Shown here piece by piece: positions 45,857-56,251 of a stretch of 64,000 nt of DNA. This DNA is from Poronia punctata. Taxonomy: Eukaryota > Ascomycota > Sordariomycetes > Xylariales > Xylariaceae. The notes under the pieces were generated by a model, which worked only from the letters and a program-made list of their open reading frames with translations, was not told where the DNA came from and did no database searches. Where the stretch lies: the NCBI GenBank assembly GCA_022579005.1, contig MU401491.1, positions 147,506 through 211,505 on the forward strand. The letters run 5' to 3'. A program made the translations under genes and the position numbers. The stretch's first letter is position 1. Each line of letters opens with the position of its first letter.

Positions 45857-48026
45857 ATGTCGACGAAAAATGTAGCTCGACGCCTCGCGGGCGGTTGGCG
45901 ACGGACACTATCGACTAATGCGCCTCTAAAGAGACCTTCATCGTCAACAACAACAAATGGCGCCGGCGGAAACGTAGCCAAAGGTGCAAGATGGACAAGT
46001 CGTTCTGTCTTTGCACTCACGGCATCTGCGGCAGCGCTGGGTTTCGGAATTGCCGCCGTCACGATGAAGAGCAGCTCGTCTACTACTACTAAGAATGTTT
46101 CTTCGCTATACAATGATACGGCGTCGGCGTCGTCAAAGCCGAAATATGCATCTGTGGATGAGATGATGAATGTGAGTAAATAAAAAATTAATTGCCCTGC
46201 ACCTACGAGTACTTGGGGTTGGACATGAATTAACTTTGTTTGAAAGGCATTGGATGAGATACGGCGAGAATTAAAAAAACTCGGGGAAGAAGATGATATT
46301 ATCAGCATCGATCCCGAAGATCTGCATGCGCACGGCTATTCGGAATGGTCGACGGTGAATCCGGACGGTCTTCCCGTCGCAGTGGCGTATCCCAGATCAA
46401 CGGAACAGGTGTCGGCTATTGTTCGTGTCTGTCACAAGTACCGCGTGCCCATCATCGGTTACTCGGGAGGGTCGAGTTTGGAAGGCCATTTCTCGGCTCC
46501 TTATGGTGGTATTAGTGTGGATTTTGCGTTCATGGTGAGTTTCTTCTGTCCTTAACAGCCCAGCTCCTTTTCGACGTGGCCACGGGCACATGAATGGAAA
46601 TGAATGATTACAATTGGATACTGACTTCTTTCGCTTTTGTACAGGACAAGATATTACAATTCAATAAAGACGATATGGATGTCGTTGTCCAGCCGAGTAT
46701 TGGATGGCAGGATCTGAATGAACAGTTGAATCAAATGAGCAGCGGGCTGTTCTTTCCCATAGACCCGGGTAAGTTTCTTACATCCGCATAACGCGCCAAG
46801 GTGGTTCGATGAAGAACCTTGAGTATCGGCTAATCGTTGTCACGCAGGTCCAAGTGCCAAGATTGGCGGCATGGTAGGCACCAACTGTTCGGGTACCAAT
46901 GCCGTAAGGTACGGGACGATGAAGGACTGGGTCATCAACCTCACAATAGTCCTAGCGGACGGAACAGTCATCAAGACTAGAAGGCGACCGAGGAAAAGCT
47001 CGGCCGGCTACAACCTCAACGGCATTTTCGTAGGAAGTGAAGGGACGCTGGGTCTCGTTACGGAAGGTGAGCCTAGTCTAACAATCTGGACATCTGTTTC
47101 GCGCATCAGAGAAAGGAGAGTATCACTAACCTGTGGTTGAAAACTTGAAAGCCACTCTCAAACTCGCAATCGTCCCGGAAGAGACGTCAGTAGCCGTGGT
47201 CAGCTTCCCTTCCATACGCGACGCGGCTTCGGCCGCCGCCGGCGTCATGCAGGCCGGCATCCCTGTGGCGGCCATGGAAGTCCTAGACGAGGTCCAGATG
47301 AAAGTAATCAACATCGGGGGCGCCACGGCCCCGCGGATATGGAAGGAGGCACCGACACTGTTTTTCAAGTTTTCCGGCACCAGCGTCAGCGTCAAGGATA
47401 ACATAAGTCGAGTCAAGGGGATCACGAAAGCGAACAAGGGTAGCAATTTCGAGTTTGCCGAGGATGAGAAGGAGCAGAAGCTTCTGTGGTCGGCGAGAAA
47501 GGAATCGCTCTGGTCTATGTTGGCTATGAGGAAAGAGGGCGAGGAAGTCTGTAAGTTTGATTGATTGATTCATTCATTCATTCCTCTGCGAAATAGATAG
47601 GTATGATGAGGGGGCTAATATCGCGGCAACTAACCTACTTACTTTAAAGGGAGCACCGATGTTGCCGTGCCATTCAGCCGTCTGGCCGAGCTTATAGAGA
47701 TCAGCAAGAAAGAGATGGACGAGATGGGCCTGTTCGCCTCGATATTGGGCCATATCGGCGACGGCAACTTCCACGAGAGCATCATGTATAATCGCACGGA
47801 CCCGGAACAGGTGAAGAAGGTGGAGATGTGCGTCAAGAACATGGTCAACAGAGCTCTCGATATGGAGGGTACTTGTACCGGCGAGCATTCCATCGGCTGG
47901 GGAAAGAAGGCGTCGCTTGTTCGCGAAGTAGGCCCGGAAACCTTGGCGGTTATGAAGCAGATCAAGTCTGCGCTTGATCCGCAGTGGATTATGAATCCTG
48001 GCAAGATTTTTGATGTTCCTCAATAG
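45857..48026 (+). CDS. DLD1: Mitochondrial D-lactate dehydrogenase (cytochrome), DLD1 type
   Basis: An FAD enzyme that oxidises D-lactate to pyruvate and passes electrons to cytochrome c. Six exons (45857-46171, 46247-46534, 46645-46768, 46848-47066, 47152-47550, 47650-48026) give 573 residues. A basic Ser/Thr-rich presequence is followed by one hydrophobic segment ([20 protein letters not shown]), as in inner-membrane anchored Dld1. The PCMH FAD-binding domain includes [20 protein letters not shown] and [20 protein letters not shown]. The C-terminal FAD-oxidase domain has [12 protein letters not shown] with the conserved histidines and ends [13 protein letters not shown]. All five splices keep the frame. 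Introns are 75-110 nt; several acceptors are AAAG rather than CAG. Confidence 0.93.
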
Positions 48027-49456
48027 CCTTCCTTGGCTTGTTTGGTGGCTTCTTACCGGTTACTATTTTATATCTCAGCCTCACTTAGCAGGGCGCAAAG
48101 CATTGCACGTACCGGAGCATAGTCTTTATATGGCGCATCATAAGAAGGAGTACAAATATATGGCACACTTGGATTCCACAAGCCCAGAGACCCCGTGACC
48201 CCGTGACCTGCACATGGGATGCATGTAGCATGATTAATACGTATCCCTTATTCCACTTAGCGCTTGCCTCTTGGTTACATGATGAAACCTGCGCAGGGCT
48301 GATGTTTGTCTGTTGCCGCCAGCAAACTTTTTACTCCCTTGCATTCCCGGAATATGCACCTTTCTGTATTCTCCCGTCCATGGTAATGATCTGGAACATT
48401 ACACTAAATGCCTACCTACTCAATAAGATACGGCAAATATACCATCGCCTTGAGCAGTGTGGTACAGAGGTAATCACCATACCACCTATGTCCCCGTCAC
48501 AAGTGTTGCCCGACGAACACCTGTTTATTCTCAGGTACTACTTGCCAAACCAGAAGTAGTATGATGAGCGAGCGCATCAACAAGTTTGGTGTGCTTATCT
48601 GCCAGTGTTACTAGATATTTGGTTTCGGTACTCTCCTTTCCTTCCAACCACAAAACCTACACGCAGGGTTGATTTCTTACGTTTGTTTGTGCTTGACAAT
48701 CCATAGGCATTCGCCTTTCTCACTCCAAGTATGGGCAGCAGACGTTGTCTATGCTAGTATTGCCTGGCTGGTAAGTCGCCCTGTTGTCCCCTCCTGTGCA
48801 GATACAAATTCCCAAGCCTATTCTCCATCCTCTTCTATTCACCTTGGGTTGCCCTGGGATTATTCCGTATTCTGAATGGGAATGTACTAGGATACACACC
48901 TTTGGACTGAGAAATTCTACATCCTGGCGTGTTTCAGCAACGGGACTTCCTTCCATTGAGGTTGTCTGCGCCTGCCTCCATTGCCACAAGCCTCAATAGA
49001 CTGACGTACCTATTGAGGAAGGATACACGCACCTAGGTATGTCCAGTGCCCTCTCAGTAAGTTACAACCCAGGACTGGATAAGGTATCACAATCTGCAAG
49101 GTACCTATCTACATACTTACATCAATGGAATGGGATTAGGTTCGGGTCGCCCCACGGATGCTGGTACTTCCTACATAATAACATTCTCTCAACTTGTTGC
49201 ATTTCGCCTGCTCTTCTTTCTTCGCCATCGGCACCCTTGTTTTTCGCAGCGGTACCTACACTTTTCGCCCCCCCCCCCCCCCGCTCGCTTCGTCTCCTAC
49301 AGACCTGGTTTGCACAACTGCTTGCCTTGCTGTGGGCAAACTCATCTCTCGCTGGCGAGATTGGGATACTTGTCCCGCTACCACCTGGTTCATTTTCTCT
49401 TTCTCCAGCTTCCATCCACTCTTACCCGCAGTCGATGAACTGGAACAATACGCAAC
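48027..49456. other. Intergenic, DLD1 / RdRP
   Basis: A 1.4-kb spacer. Small ORFs (48203-48559, 49039-49473) have no features. A C15 run sits at 49268-49282 in the RdRP promoter. Confidence 0.5.
49268..49282 (+). repeat. C15 homopolymer upstream of the RdRP
   Basis: Fifteen C in a row, about 175 bp before the RdRP start codon, inside pyrimidine-rich DNA. Confidence 0.9.
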
Positions 49457-52400
49457 ATGAATACGGTAACTAGAACTCGGGCTCCTCAGCCTAGAAGCTC
49501 AAGACCCAAGCCCTCTATGACAGTCCAGAGCCCCCGTCCCGCAACCAGAGCGCGAACTGGCCATGCTATGCAGCAGATGCACATGCGCCCGGATTGGAAG
49601 GACTGGCCTTCGCTAGCTATCCGGCTTTCGGGTCTTCCAAACTCGATCACAACACTAGACCTGGCAAAACATTTCCATCGCTATGGCCGAATCGCCTACA
49701 TCGAAATCCACGAGCCGCGAAGAGAGTCGGCTCAGCTTCGGTTCTCACCACCTCCTTCCCACTGTTGTTGGGATAGCAAGATGCTGTTTGAGATGAGAGG
49801 GAAAGAATACAAGATCAGAGGACAACTACTGCCGAGAAATGACTTGCCACAGGTGTCTATTACCCCAGGGGGGCCGCTGTATCCCCAGCGACTGACAATG
49901 AAGCCGGTGCGAGTCCAGTTTGGTGTCCTGTCCCGGCCCCGCGAGTTCATGGAGATGAGGAGCATAAGAAGCCCATCGGGCGATAAAGGCACATTCTCCT
50001 TCCTTCTGGATCTAAGGTTCAGAGCGATTGATGTTGTGTTTTCTTGCAACATGAAGGATCCACGCCGAGCTGGCCTTAAAACCGATCACCCCTCACCTAT
50101 CGGAGAGAAAGAGCAACCAACAACGTACAAAGCACAGATCTTCCTCGCACACCTGACGAATCTCGTGGTCTTCGAGGATGAGACGACATTCTCTTTGCTT
50201 ATTCCACTGCGGAGCCCTCCAGTATTTCTCAGAGAGGTCGAGATGGCTGCGCAACACTCCGAGGGGAAGAGTAGTTGGAACGAGTCCGATGCATGGGTTC
50301 GAGCGGCGGATATTAACTACGACACAGGCTTCTTCCAGCATGAAAAAGTCGCCCTCCACAGAAAACACCAGTTCCTCGATATTGGAAGATGGACAACATA
50401 CAAGTTTACCTTTGAAAAGGACAGATCGACACTCACCACCTGGGACACGATGAGGAAGATACTGCGAGACTATAACGTGTCGATACACGACGCTGCCGAT
50501 AAGTTCAGCACCGTCCCCGCCACCAAGTCGACCTTTTGGCAAACCTTGGAGCTGGGATCGGAAGACAGCGCCCCCTGTGCTAACTCGGCGCTCCTCGCAG
50601 ACACGGAAGGAATACTCCTTCCGTTTGAAGTACGGTACCAACTGGAAGTATGCATCTCCCAGGGCTACTTTGAAGAGGTCAACATCGATTCAACCTTTCT
50701 CCGGAAGCTAAGCCAGCTCTCAAGTGGACAGAAGGGGGCCAGAAATCGAGCAAAAGACTTACTCGCTTTTGTTTCTGATTCGGGAGGACCAGACGCAGGT
50801 GACGCCTTGAATCTCTACCCTAGAAGATACTATGACCCACTGGCGCTCTTCTCAGATAGAAAGGCACTGTGTTATTATCCAGACCTCGGCATTCCCTCCC
50901 ACTGTTCCTGGGTTAGGAAAGTGGTTATCACTCCGTCTACCATGTACCTGAGTAGTCCGGCTCCCGAACCTTCCAATCGCGTACTTCGCAAGTTTGCCAG
51001 ATACGGCGACCGATTCCTGAGAGTCCAATTCACGGACGAGCTTGTAAAGGGCAGAATATACTCGGCCCCCCAAGATAGAAAACATAATGCCCTTTTCAAC
51101 CGCGTGTTCCGCACATTGCAGAATGGTATTGAGGTAGCAGGTCGGCACTTTCAATTTCTCGCGTTTGGCAATTCCCAGTTCAGAGAGAACGGGGCATATT
51201 TCTTTGCCCCCACGGAGCATACAACGTGTGACCACATCAGGGCGTGGATGGGAGATGTGGCGCACATCAGAGTAACGGCCAAATATGCAGCAAGATTGGG
51301 CCAGTGCTTCTCTACCACAAGGCCACTCACGGATAGCCCTATAAGCCAAAGCGTCGAGGAGATCGATGATATTGAGCGGAACAATTGGTGTTTCACTGAC
51401 GGTGTTGGCAAGATCTCGCCACACCTGGCCGAGTATGTCGCAAAGCCACTCCGGCTGACACAGAAACACCTGCCGTCGGCATTCCAGTTCAGACTGGGTG
51501 GTAGCAAGGGCCTACTGGTCGTGTGGCCTGACCTAAAGTTCAATAAGATCCTCTTGCGACCATCGCAGCAAAAGTTCAAGGCCCAGTCGACACATCTGGA
51601 GCTCATCAAGCCGTCTCGTTTCTCGGTAGCCACGCTGAATAGACAGACAATACTGATACTCAGCTGCCTAGGCGTACCAGACACTGTATTCATGAACCTC
51701 CAAAAGAAGCAGCTGATGGATTACGACAAAGCCCTAGAAGACGCCGAGACGGCCATGCGCCTACTTTGTACATTTGTTGACCAGAATGGAGTAACGACAG
51801 CACTGGCCCAGATGATAAAAGACGGCTTCATGCAGACAAAGGAACCCTTTCTTGCTTGCGTCCTGCAGGTATGGCGCGCTTGGTCGTTGAAAATGCTCCG
51901 CGAAAAGGCCCGTATAGTGGTCGAGAAGAGTGCATTCGTCTTGGGCTGTGTAGACGAGACTGGCACATTGCGTGGCTACCACGAACCGGGAAGTGACTCC
52001 AAAGATCCCTCTATGTGCCAGACGACCCAAGAGTTTCCGCAGATATTCCTTCAAGTCCCCCAGTCAGGGGTCCAGCCTGGCGATATGGGTGGCTACAAGG
52101 TTGTCGAGGGACTCTGCGTCGTGGGCCGCAATCCCTCACTACATCCAGGCGACATACGTGTGGTTGAGGCCATAGATGTGCCTGCCCTTCGCCACCTACG
52201 TGATGTGGTAGTCTTTCCATCGACGGGGGATCGCGATATTCCTTCAATGTGCTCCGGCGGGGATCTCGACGGGGACGATTTCTTTGTGATTTGGGATCCT
52301 GATCTCGTACCGCCGGAACGCAATCATCCGCCCATGCGCCACGACGCCGTGCAACCGGTACAGCTCTCGCGAGATGTACGAGTCAACGATCTCGTGACCT

Positions 52401-53401
52401 TTTTCGTTACTTACATGAAGAATGACTCCTTGTGCACTATCGCGCATGCCCACCTAGCCCAGTCAGATTGTCTCGCAGACGGTCCTAAAGATCCAAAGTG
52501 CGTCGAGTTGGCCCATCTTCATTCTAATGCGGTCGACTATCCAAAATCTGGACAGCCAGCGCATCTACGAGAAAACTTGCGGCCGAAATCTTTCCCACAC
52601 TTTATGGAGAAACCAGGCAGATCCTACCATTCCAAAAAGATTCTCGGACAGCTGTACGATGTTGTCACCAAGGCCGAGTTCCACCCTAACATGAGTGGCG
52701 CCTTCGATGAGCGCATTATCCGCAGGTTCGACCTAAGCATGGAAATGTTGAAAAGGGCCAGAATTGTCAAGGCACAGCACGACAGGGCATTAAGGCAGAT
52801 CATGAACCAGCGCGAGATTGGCACGGAATTCGAGGTGTGGAGTACCTTTGTTATGACAAGGCCACGGGCAGGCTCTGAATATCAGATGCAAGAGACGATG
52901 GGCCTGATCATGGCTGCGCACCGAGAGCGTTTCAGAGACGCCTGCATCAAGGTAGCCGGGTCACGTGAGCCCGAAGTTCTATATCCGTTCATCGCAGCAG
53001 TATATCGAGTCACATGGGAAGCAGTCCAAGCCGCCATCCAGGCAGGGAACCACCGCGACAATAATGGTGCAAACCAGGAACGACCGATGCCCTTCATCAG
53101 CTTCCCTTGGATTTTTGACCAGGAGCTCGGCCGCATAGCTAACGGACCCGCGGATTATCGACTGGACAAAATGCCGGAAGTACCGGCGGATGCCCTAGAG
53201 GGCGATGCCCAGGATGAGGACGATACGGAGTACGAGAAGCTCTTAGGTCTTGGCATATTCGCCCCCAAACTAGAGGATTCTGAAGGGAATGAGGGTAGTG
53301 AAGCCGATTCTCTTCCCCCCCTTGACGAGGAGGAGCTGGTTGTGTTGGAGGAAAAGAGAACCGGTATGGATGAGCTAGAGTTACTGATGAACGATGAGTA
53401 A
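49457..53401 (+). CDS. Cellular RNA-dependent RNA polymerase (RNA silencing)
   Basis: A single exon encodes 1,314 residues. An RRM-like N-terminal segment (LAIRLSGLPNSITTLDLAKH, about residues 53-85) precedes the conserved RdRP core: CFTDGVGKISPHLAEYVAKP (about 650), AFQFRLGGSKGLLVVWPDLK, and the catalytic loop SMCSGGDLDGDDFFVIWDPD with Asp936, Asp938 and Asp940. The cellular RdRP family (QDE-1, SAD-1, RRP-3, Rdp1) copies single-stranded RNA into double-stranded RNA for Dicer and Argonaute in quelling, meiotic silencing or heterochromatin. The N-terminal RRM-like part and the core resemble the Rdp1/SAD-1/RRP-3 branch more than QDE-1; a tree is needed to decide. The acidic C-terminus (DEDDTEYEKLLGLGIF) is complete. 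No frame break is seen, so the enzyme looks intact. Confidence 0.93.
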   Translation: MNTVTRTRAPQPRSSRPKPSMTVQSPRPATRARTGHAMQQMHMRPDWKDWPSLAIRLSGLPNSITTLDLAKHFHRYGRIAYIEIHEPRRESAQLRFSPPPSHCCWDSKMLFEMRGKEYKIRGQLLPRNDLPQVSITPGGPLYPQRLTMKPVRVQFGVLSRPREFMEMRSIRSPSGDKGTFSFLLDLRFRAIDVVFSCNMKDPRRAGLKTDHPSPIGEKEQPTTYKAQIFLAHLTNLVVFEDETTFSLLIPLRSPPVFLREVEMAAQHSEGKSSWNESDAWVRAADINYDTGFFQHEKVALHRKHQFLDIGRWTTYKFTFEKDRSTLTTWDTMRKILRDYNVSIHDAADKFSTVPATKSTFWQTLELGSEDSAPCANSALLADTEGILLPFEVRYQLEVCISQGYFEEVNIDSTFLRKLSQLSSGQKGARNRAKDLLAFVSDSGGPDAGDALNLYPRRYYDPLALFSDRKALCYYPDLGIPSHCSWVRKVVITPSTMYLSSPAPEPSNRVLRKFARYGDRFLRVQFTDELVKGRIYSAPQDRKHNALFNRVFRTLQNGIEVAGRHFQFLAFGNSQFRENGAYFFAPTEHTTCDHIRAWMGDVAHIRVTAKYAARLGQCFSTTRPLTDSPISQSVEEIDDIERNNWCFTDGVGKISPHLAEYVAKPLRLTQKHLPSAFQFRLGGSKGLLVVWPDLKFNKILLRPSQQKFKAQSTHLELIKPSRFSVATLNRQTILILSCLGVPDTVFMNLQKKQLMDYDKALEDAETAMRLLCTFVDQNGVTTALAQMIKDGFMQTKEPFLACVLQVWRAWSLKMLREKARIVVEKSAFVLGCVDETGTLRGYHEPGSDSKDPSMCQTTQEFPQIFLQVPQSGVQPGDMGGYKVVEGLCVVGRNPSLHPGDIRVVEAIDVPALRHLRDVVVFPSTGDRDIPSMCSGGDLDGDDFFVIWDPDLVPPERNHPPMRHDAVQPVQLSRDVRVNDLVTFFVTYMKNDSLCTIAHAHLAQSDCLADGPKDPKCVELAHLHSNAVDYPKSGQPAHLRENLRPKSFPHFMEKPGRSYHSKKILGQLYDVVTKAEFHPNMSGAFDERIIRRFDLSMEMLKRARIVKAQHDRALRQIMNQREIGTEFEVWSTFVMTRPRAGSEYQMQETMGLIMAAHRERFRDACIKVAGSREPEVLYPFIAAVYRVTWEAVQAAIQAGNHRDNNGANQERPMPFISFPWIFDQELGRIANGPADYRLDKMPEVPADALEGDAQDEDDTEYEKLLGLGIFAPKLEDSEGNEGSEADSLPPLDEEELVVLEEKRTGMDELELLMNDE

Positions 53402-54320
53402 AACCTGGGTCAGAGCTTTGGTCTCGATAAAGGATGCGAAGCGGAGCCAAACGGCATCTTTTTTTTTTAGCGAATTCCCGAGCAGACGATCATTAGCACG
53501 GGGACAGCTTTCAGTTCGATAAAAAATACAGGGATAGTACCGAACTGCCAAACACATGGTGTAAAGATCCAGCACCTTTGAACTAGGTATAGCGATGAGG
53601 GGTATGAAGTTTAGATTCCGAGTTTATATCATTTTACCGGGGACATCCGGAGGAAGGATATAGCTACGTATGCGTTTAGACGTGTAAGTTCACAGCACAG
53701 TTACATGAGAATTGAACGATGATTTCTGGTATGCTTTTTAGTACAATTGGTAGTGAGAGCAAAAAGTAAAGGAACACCTGCAGGCAGTATGTGCAATAGA
53801 CATTAGAAAATATACAAGAAAATACTGTAAAGGTCCAAGATTATAAACTTAGCGGGGTTGTACTCACTGAAGGCAGGAGCAAGGCAGACCCGTGGTAAAA
53901 GGGGTGGGGTTCCTGCTCTGTATGACTTTAGGCGGAAGAGGGTTTCTCCTGTAGCGACGGCTGCCAAAAGTCTTGGCGGCGCACATCCAATTTTCTGCCG
54001 ACCTACCTAACGAGCCGGAGCATCCACTGCCGATTGAACGATTGAATAACCCCAGAAGACGTAATCACGAGCGATTCTCAAGGTAAGTCAAGAAACCAGG
54101 ATGGCCGTCGATTTGGTAGTTGGCATTTGTAGCTATTTGACGTGCCGTCAAAGCTACAAAATAGAGTTAGAGGAGGCACCAGCACGGACACAGAAAAGCA
54201 GACGTGCAAGAAGAAGGAGACCCTGACTAATTGCTCTGTTTTCTTGCCTTTAGACGCCGAACTTATAAACCCCTCGATCTCGACGTTGACTCCCCGCATC
54301 GAGATAGCTTGCCCAACACC
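53402..54320. other. Intergenic, RdRP / EGD1
   Basis: About 0.9 kb containing the RdRP 3' end and the EGD1 promoter. No further gene is seen. Confidence 0.5.
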
Positions 54321-55103
54321 ATGGCTGACGTTCAGGAACTGCTTAAGAAGAAGTTTGGAGGCGCCGCCCCGGCACGTACCGGTATGTTTCAACCGCAAAG
54401 CGATTCAACCCCGGCCTCGGCCACTTCGAAATACATTTGATATGAGCGACATAACGAGGAGAGATGGTTACTACACGAGGCTGAAGGCTGACTCAATTGG
54501 ATTTAATTGATCAGGTGGAAAGGGTACCCCGAGACACAAGCAGAAGCGGAATGTTCCCCGCAGTGCAAATGACGACAAGAAACTGCAGGCTACCTTGAAG
54601 AAGCTGAACACTCAGCCCATTCAGGCAATCGAGGAGGTCAATATGTTCAAGAGCGACGGCAACGTCATCCACTTCTCTGCGCCCAAGGGTAAGTCTTGCC
54701 GAGATATACTTGGTCCCTCCCCCGCCTATCCCCTGGCCTGGCTTCCCTGCTGCTTGGCAAGTTGCCGCGCTAAGGAAGGGACAACAATGTGAATTCGGCG
54801 GGGCATGACACGATATGATCTTTGTCTTCTAGTATATGTATGGACTAACATGGCGCTTTCTACTTAGTTCACGCCGCTGTTCCTTCCAACACCTTTGCCA
54901 TCTATGGTGCCGGCGAGGACAAGGAGCTGACCGAACTGGTACCGGGCATCCTAAACCAGCTAGGACCTGACTCTCTAGCCTCTCTCCGTAAGTTGGCAGA
55001 GAGTTACCAGAGCATGAGTAAGGAGAACAAGGACGGTGAGGATGGCGACGACGACATCCCGGATCTTGTTGCCGGTGAGAACTTCGAGGGCAAGGTAGAA
55101 TAA
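54321..55103 (+). CDS. EGD1: Nascent polypeptide-associated complex subunit beta (EGD1)
   Basis: The beta subunit of NAC, which binds ribosomes at the tunnel exit and shields nascent chains. Three exons (54321-54381, 54515-54688, 54868-55103) give 156 residues, the usual size. It begins [20 protein letters not shown], then has the ribosome-binding basic stretch [20 protein letters not shown] and the NAC domain ([20 protein letters not shown]). It ends in an acidic tail ([20 protein letters not shown]). Introns are 133 and 179 nt. Confidence 0.96.
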
Positions 55104-56251
55104 ATATACCCGGCTCCGATGCCGAATGCTCCCCCGCCGCCACCCAGAAAGGACCAAAACCTGACCCCGCAAGCCCTTCTCGTCTTTTAATTACTAAGCC
55201 ATGGAATTCATTATGGGTCGTTCGGAATGAGACACGAATAAGTGGAAGACAAAACCCTGGTTTGGGATCTCGTCTTTTGACCGGTAGGGGTCATGGGAAT
55301 GAATGAATTGTTACGAACTACTCATTTGGCCCCTCCCCTCTCTCCTGTCTATCTCTTTGTCGCTTGATAACCCGGAGAAATGGGTGTGGTGGGGTAGAAA
55401 AGGGAGTTTGGTAGCCTGTTAACCGGTATGTTTAAGGGATTCCTGTTGATGGATCGTACCTAGTTGTTGCTGGCTTGGCTCGGATAGTCTTTTTATTCAT
55501 ATCTAAGCCCCCAACAAGGAAGAGAACTGGCTATAGCGGTTCCGTTTCATGCTATGTTTTTACATGCATGTCGTCAACCGTGCCACCAAGGTAAAGGGCA
55601 AGGGGTAGTAGTAGAAGGACAGGGATATACATAACCAAAAATCCGTCAAATCACCCCAAAAGGGCAAACTTTACAACCTTGTTTTTGCTGCTCTGACTAT
55701 GAGAATATGCAGTAGATTGGGGTTTTGGTTGAGTTTACATACGTTCTTTTCTGTGATGACGAAGATTTTGGAGGGGTTGCTCATCCTCGCACTCCTGTTT
55801 TTATTTATACTTTTTCTTCAGTTCTTTGTTGTTGCAGGATTACCATGTCTGGTTCAACCCTTATCGCCATCATCTGAGTGCAAGGGCTTCTATCAAAGGA
55901 TGGCAGAAACTGCTGCTCCTTTTAAGCAACTTGACATGTAGGCGGGCTTGAGTTGCTCCTTGGAACACCAGTTTCCCCTAATACCCTCCTTACCTTGTTT
56001 GGGGCAATTTGAGTGGTAATATAGTATGGTCTGTCTGGCTTTTACTGCTTTGGGTTGGGACGATGTAGGTACATTCTATTCGGACTTTAGGTGATATGGG
56101 TAATATGGGGCGGGGGTCTAAAAGTATGGTAGACATACATATAACACTACTACACGTACAACATTCCATATTTCTGTACCAGCTCTAGTTTATATATATA
56201 CTTACCTACCTACCTAACCCAGGTAAAAAACAAGGAAAACACATAACCCAA
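55104..56251. other. Convergent 3' region, EGD1 / TAD1
   Basis: A 1.1-kb spacer. An 80-codon hydrophobic ORF (55699-55941) is judged chance. CCTACC motifs lie at 56205-56218. Confidence 0.5.

Noticed and set aside
48203..48559. 118-codon ORF after DLD1
   Set aside because: No motif or good context; probably 3' flanking DNA.
55699..55941. 80-codon hydrophobic ORF
   Set aside because: T-rich DNA gives Leu/Phe by chance; it lies in a convergent 3' region.
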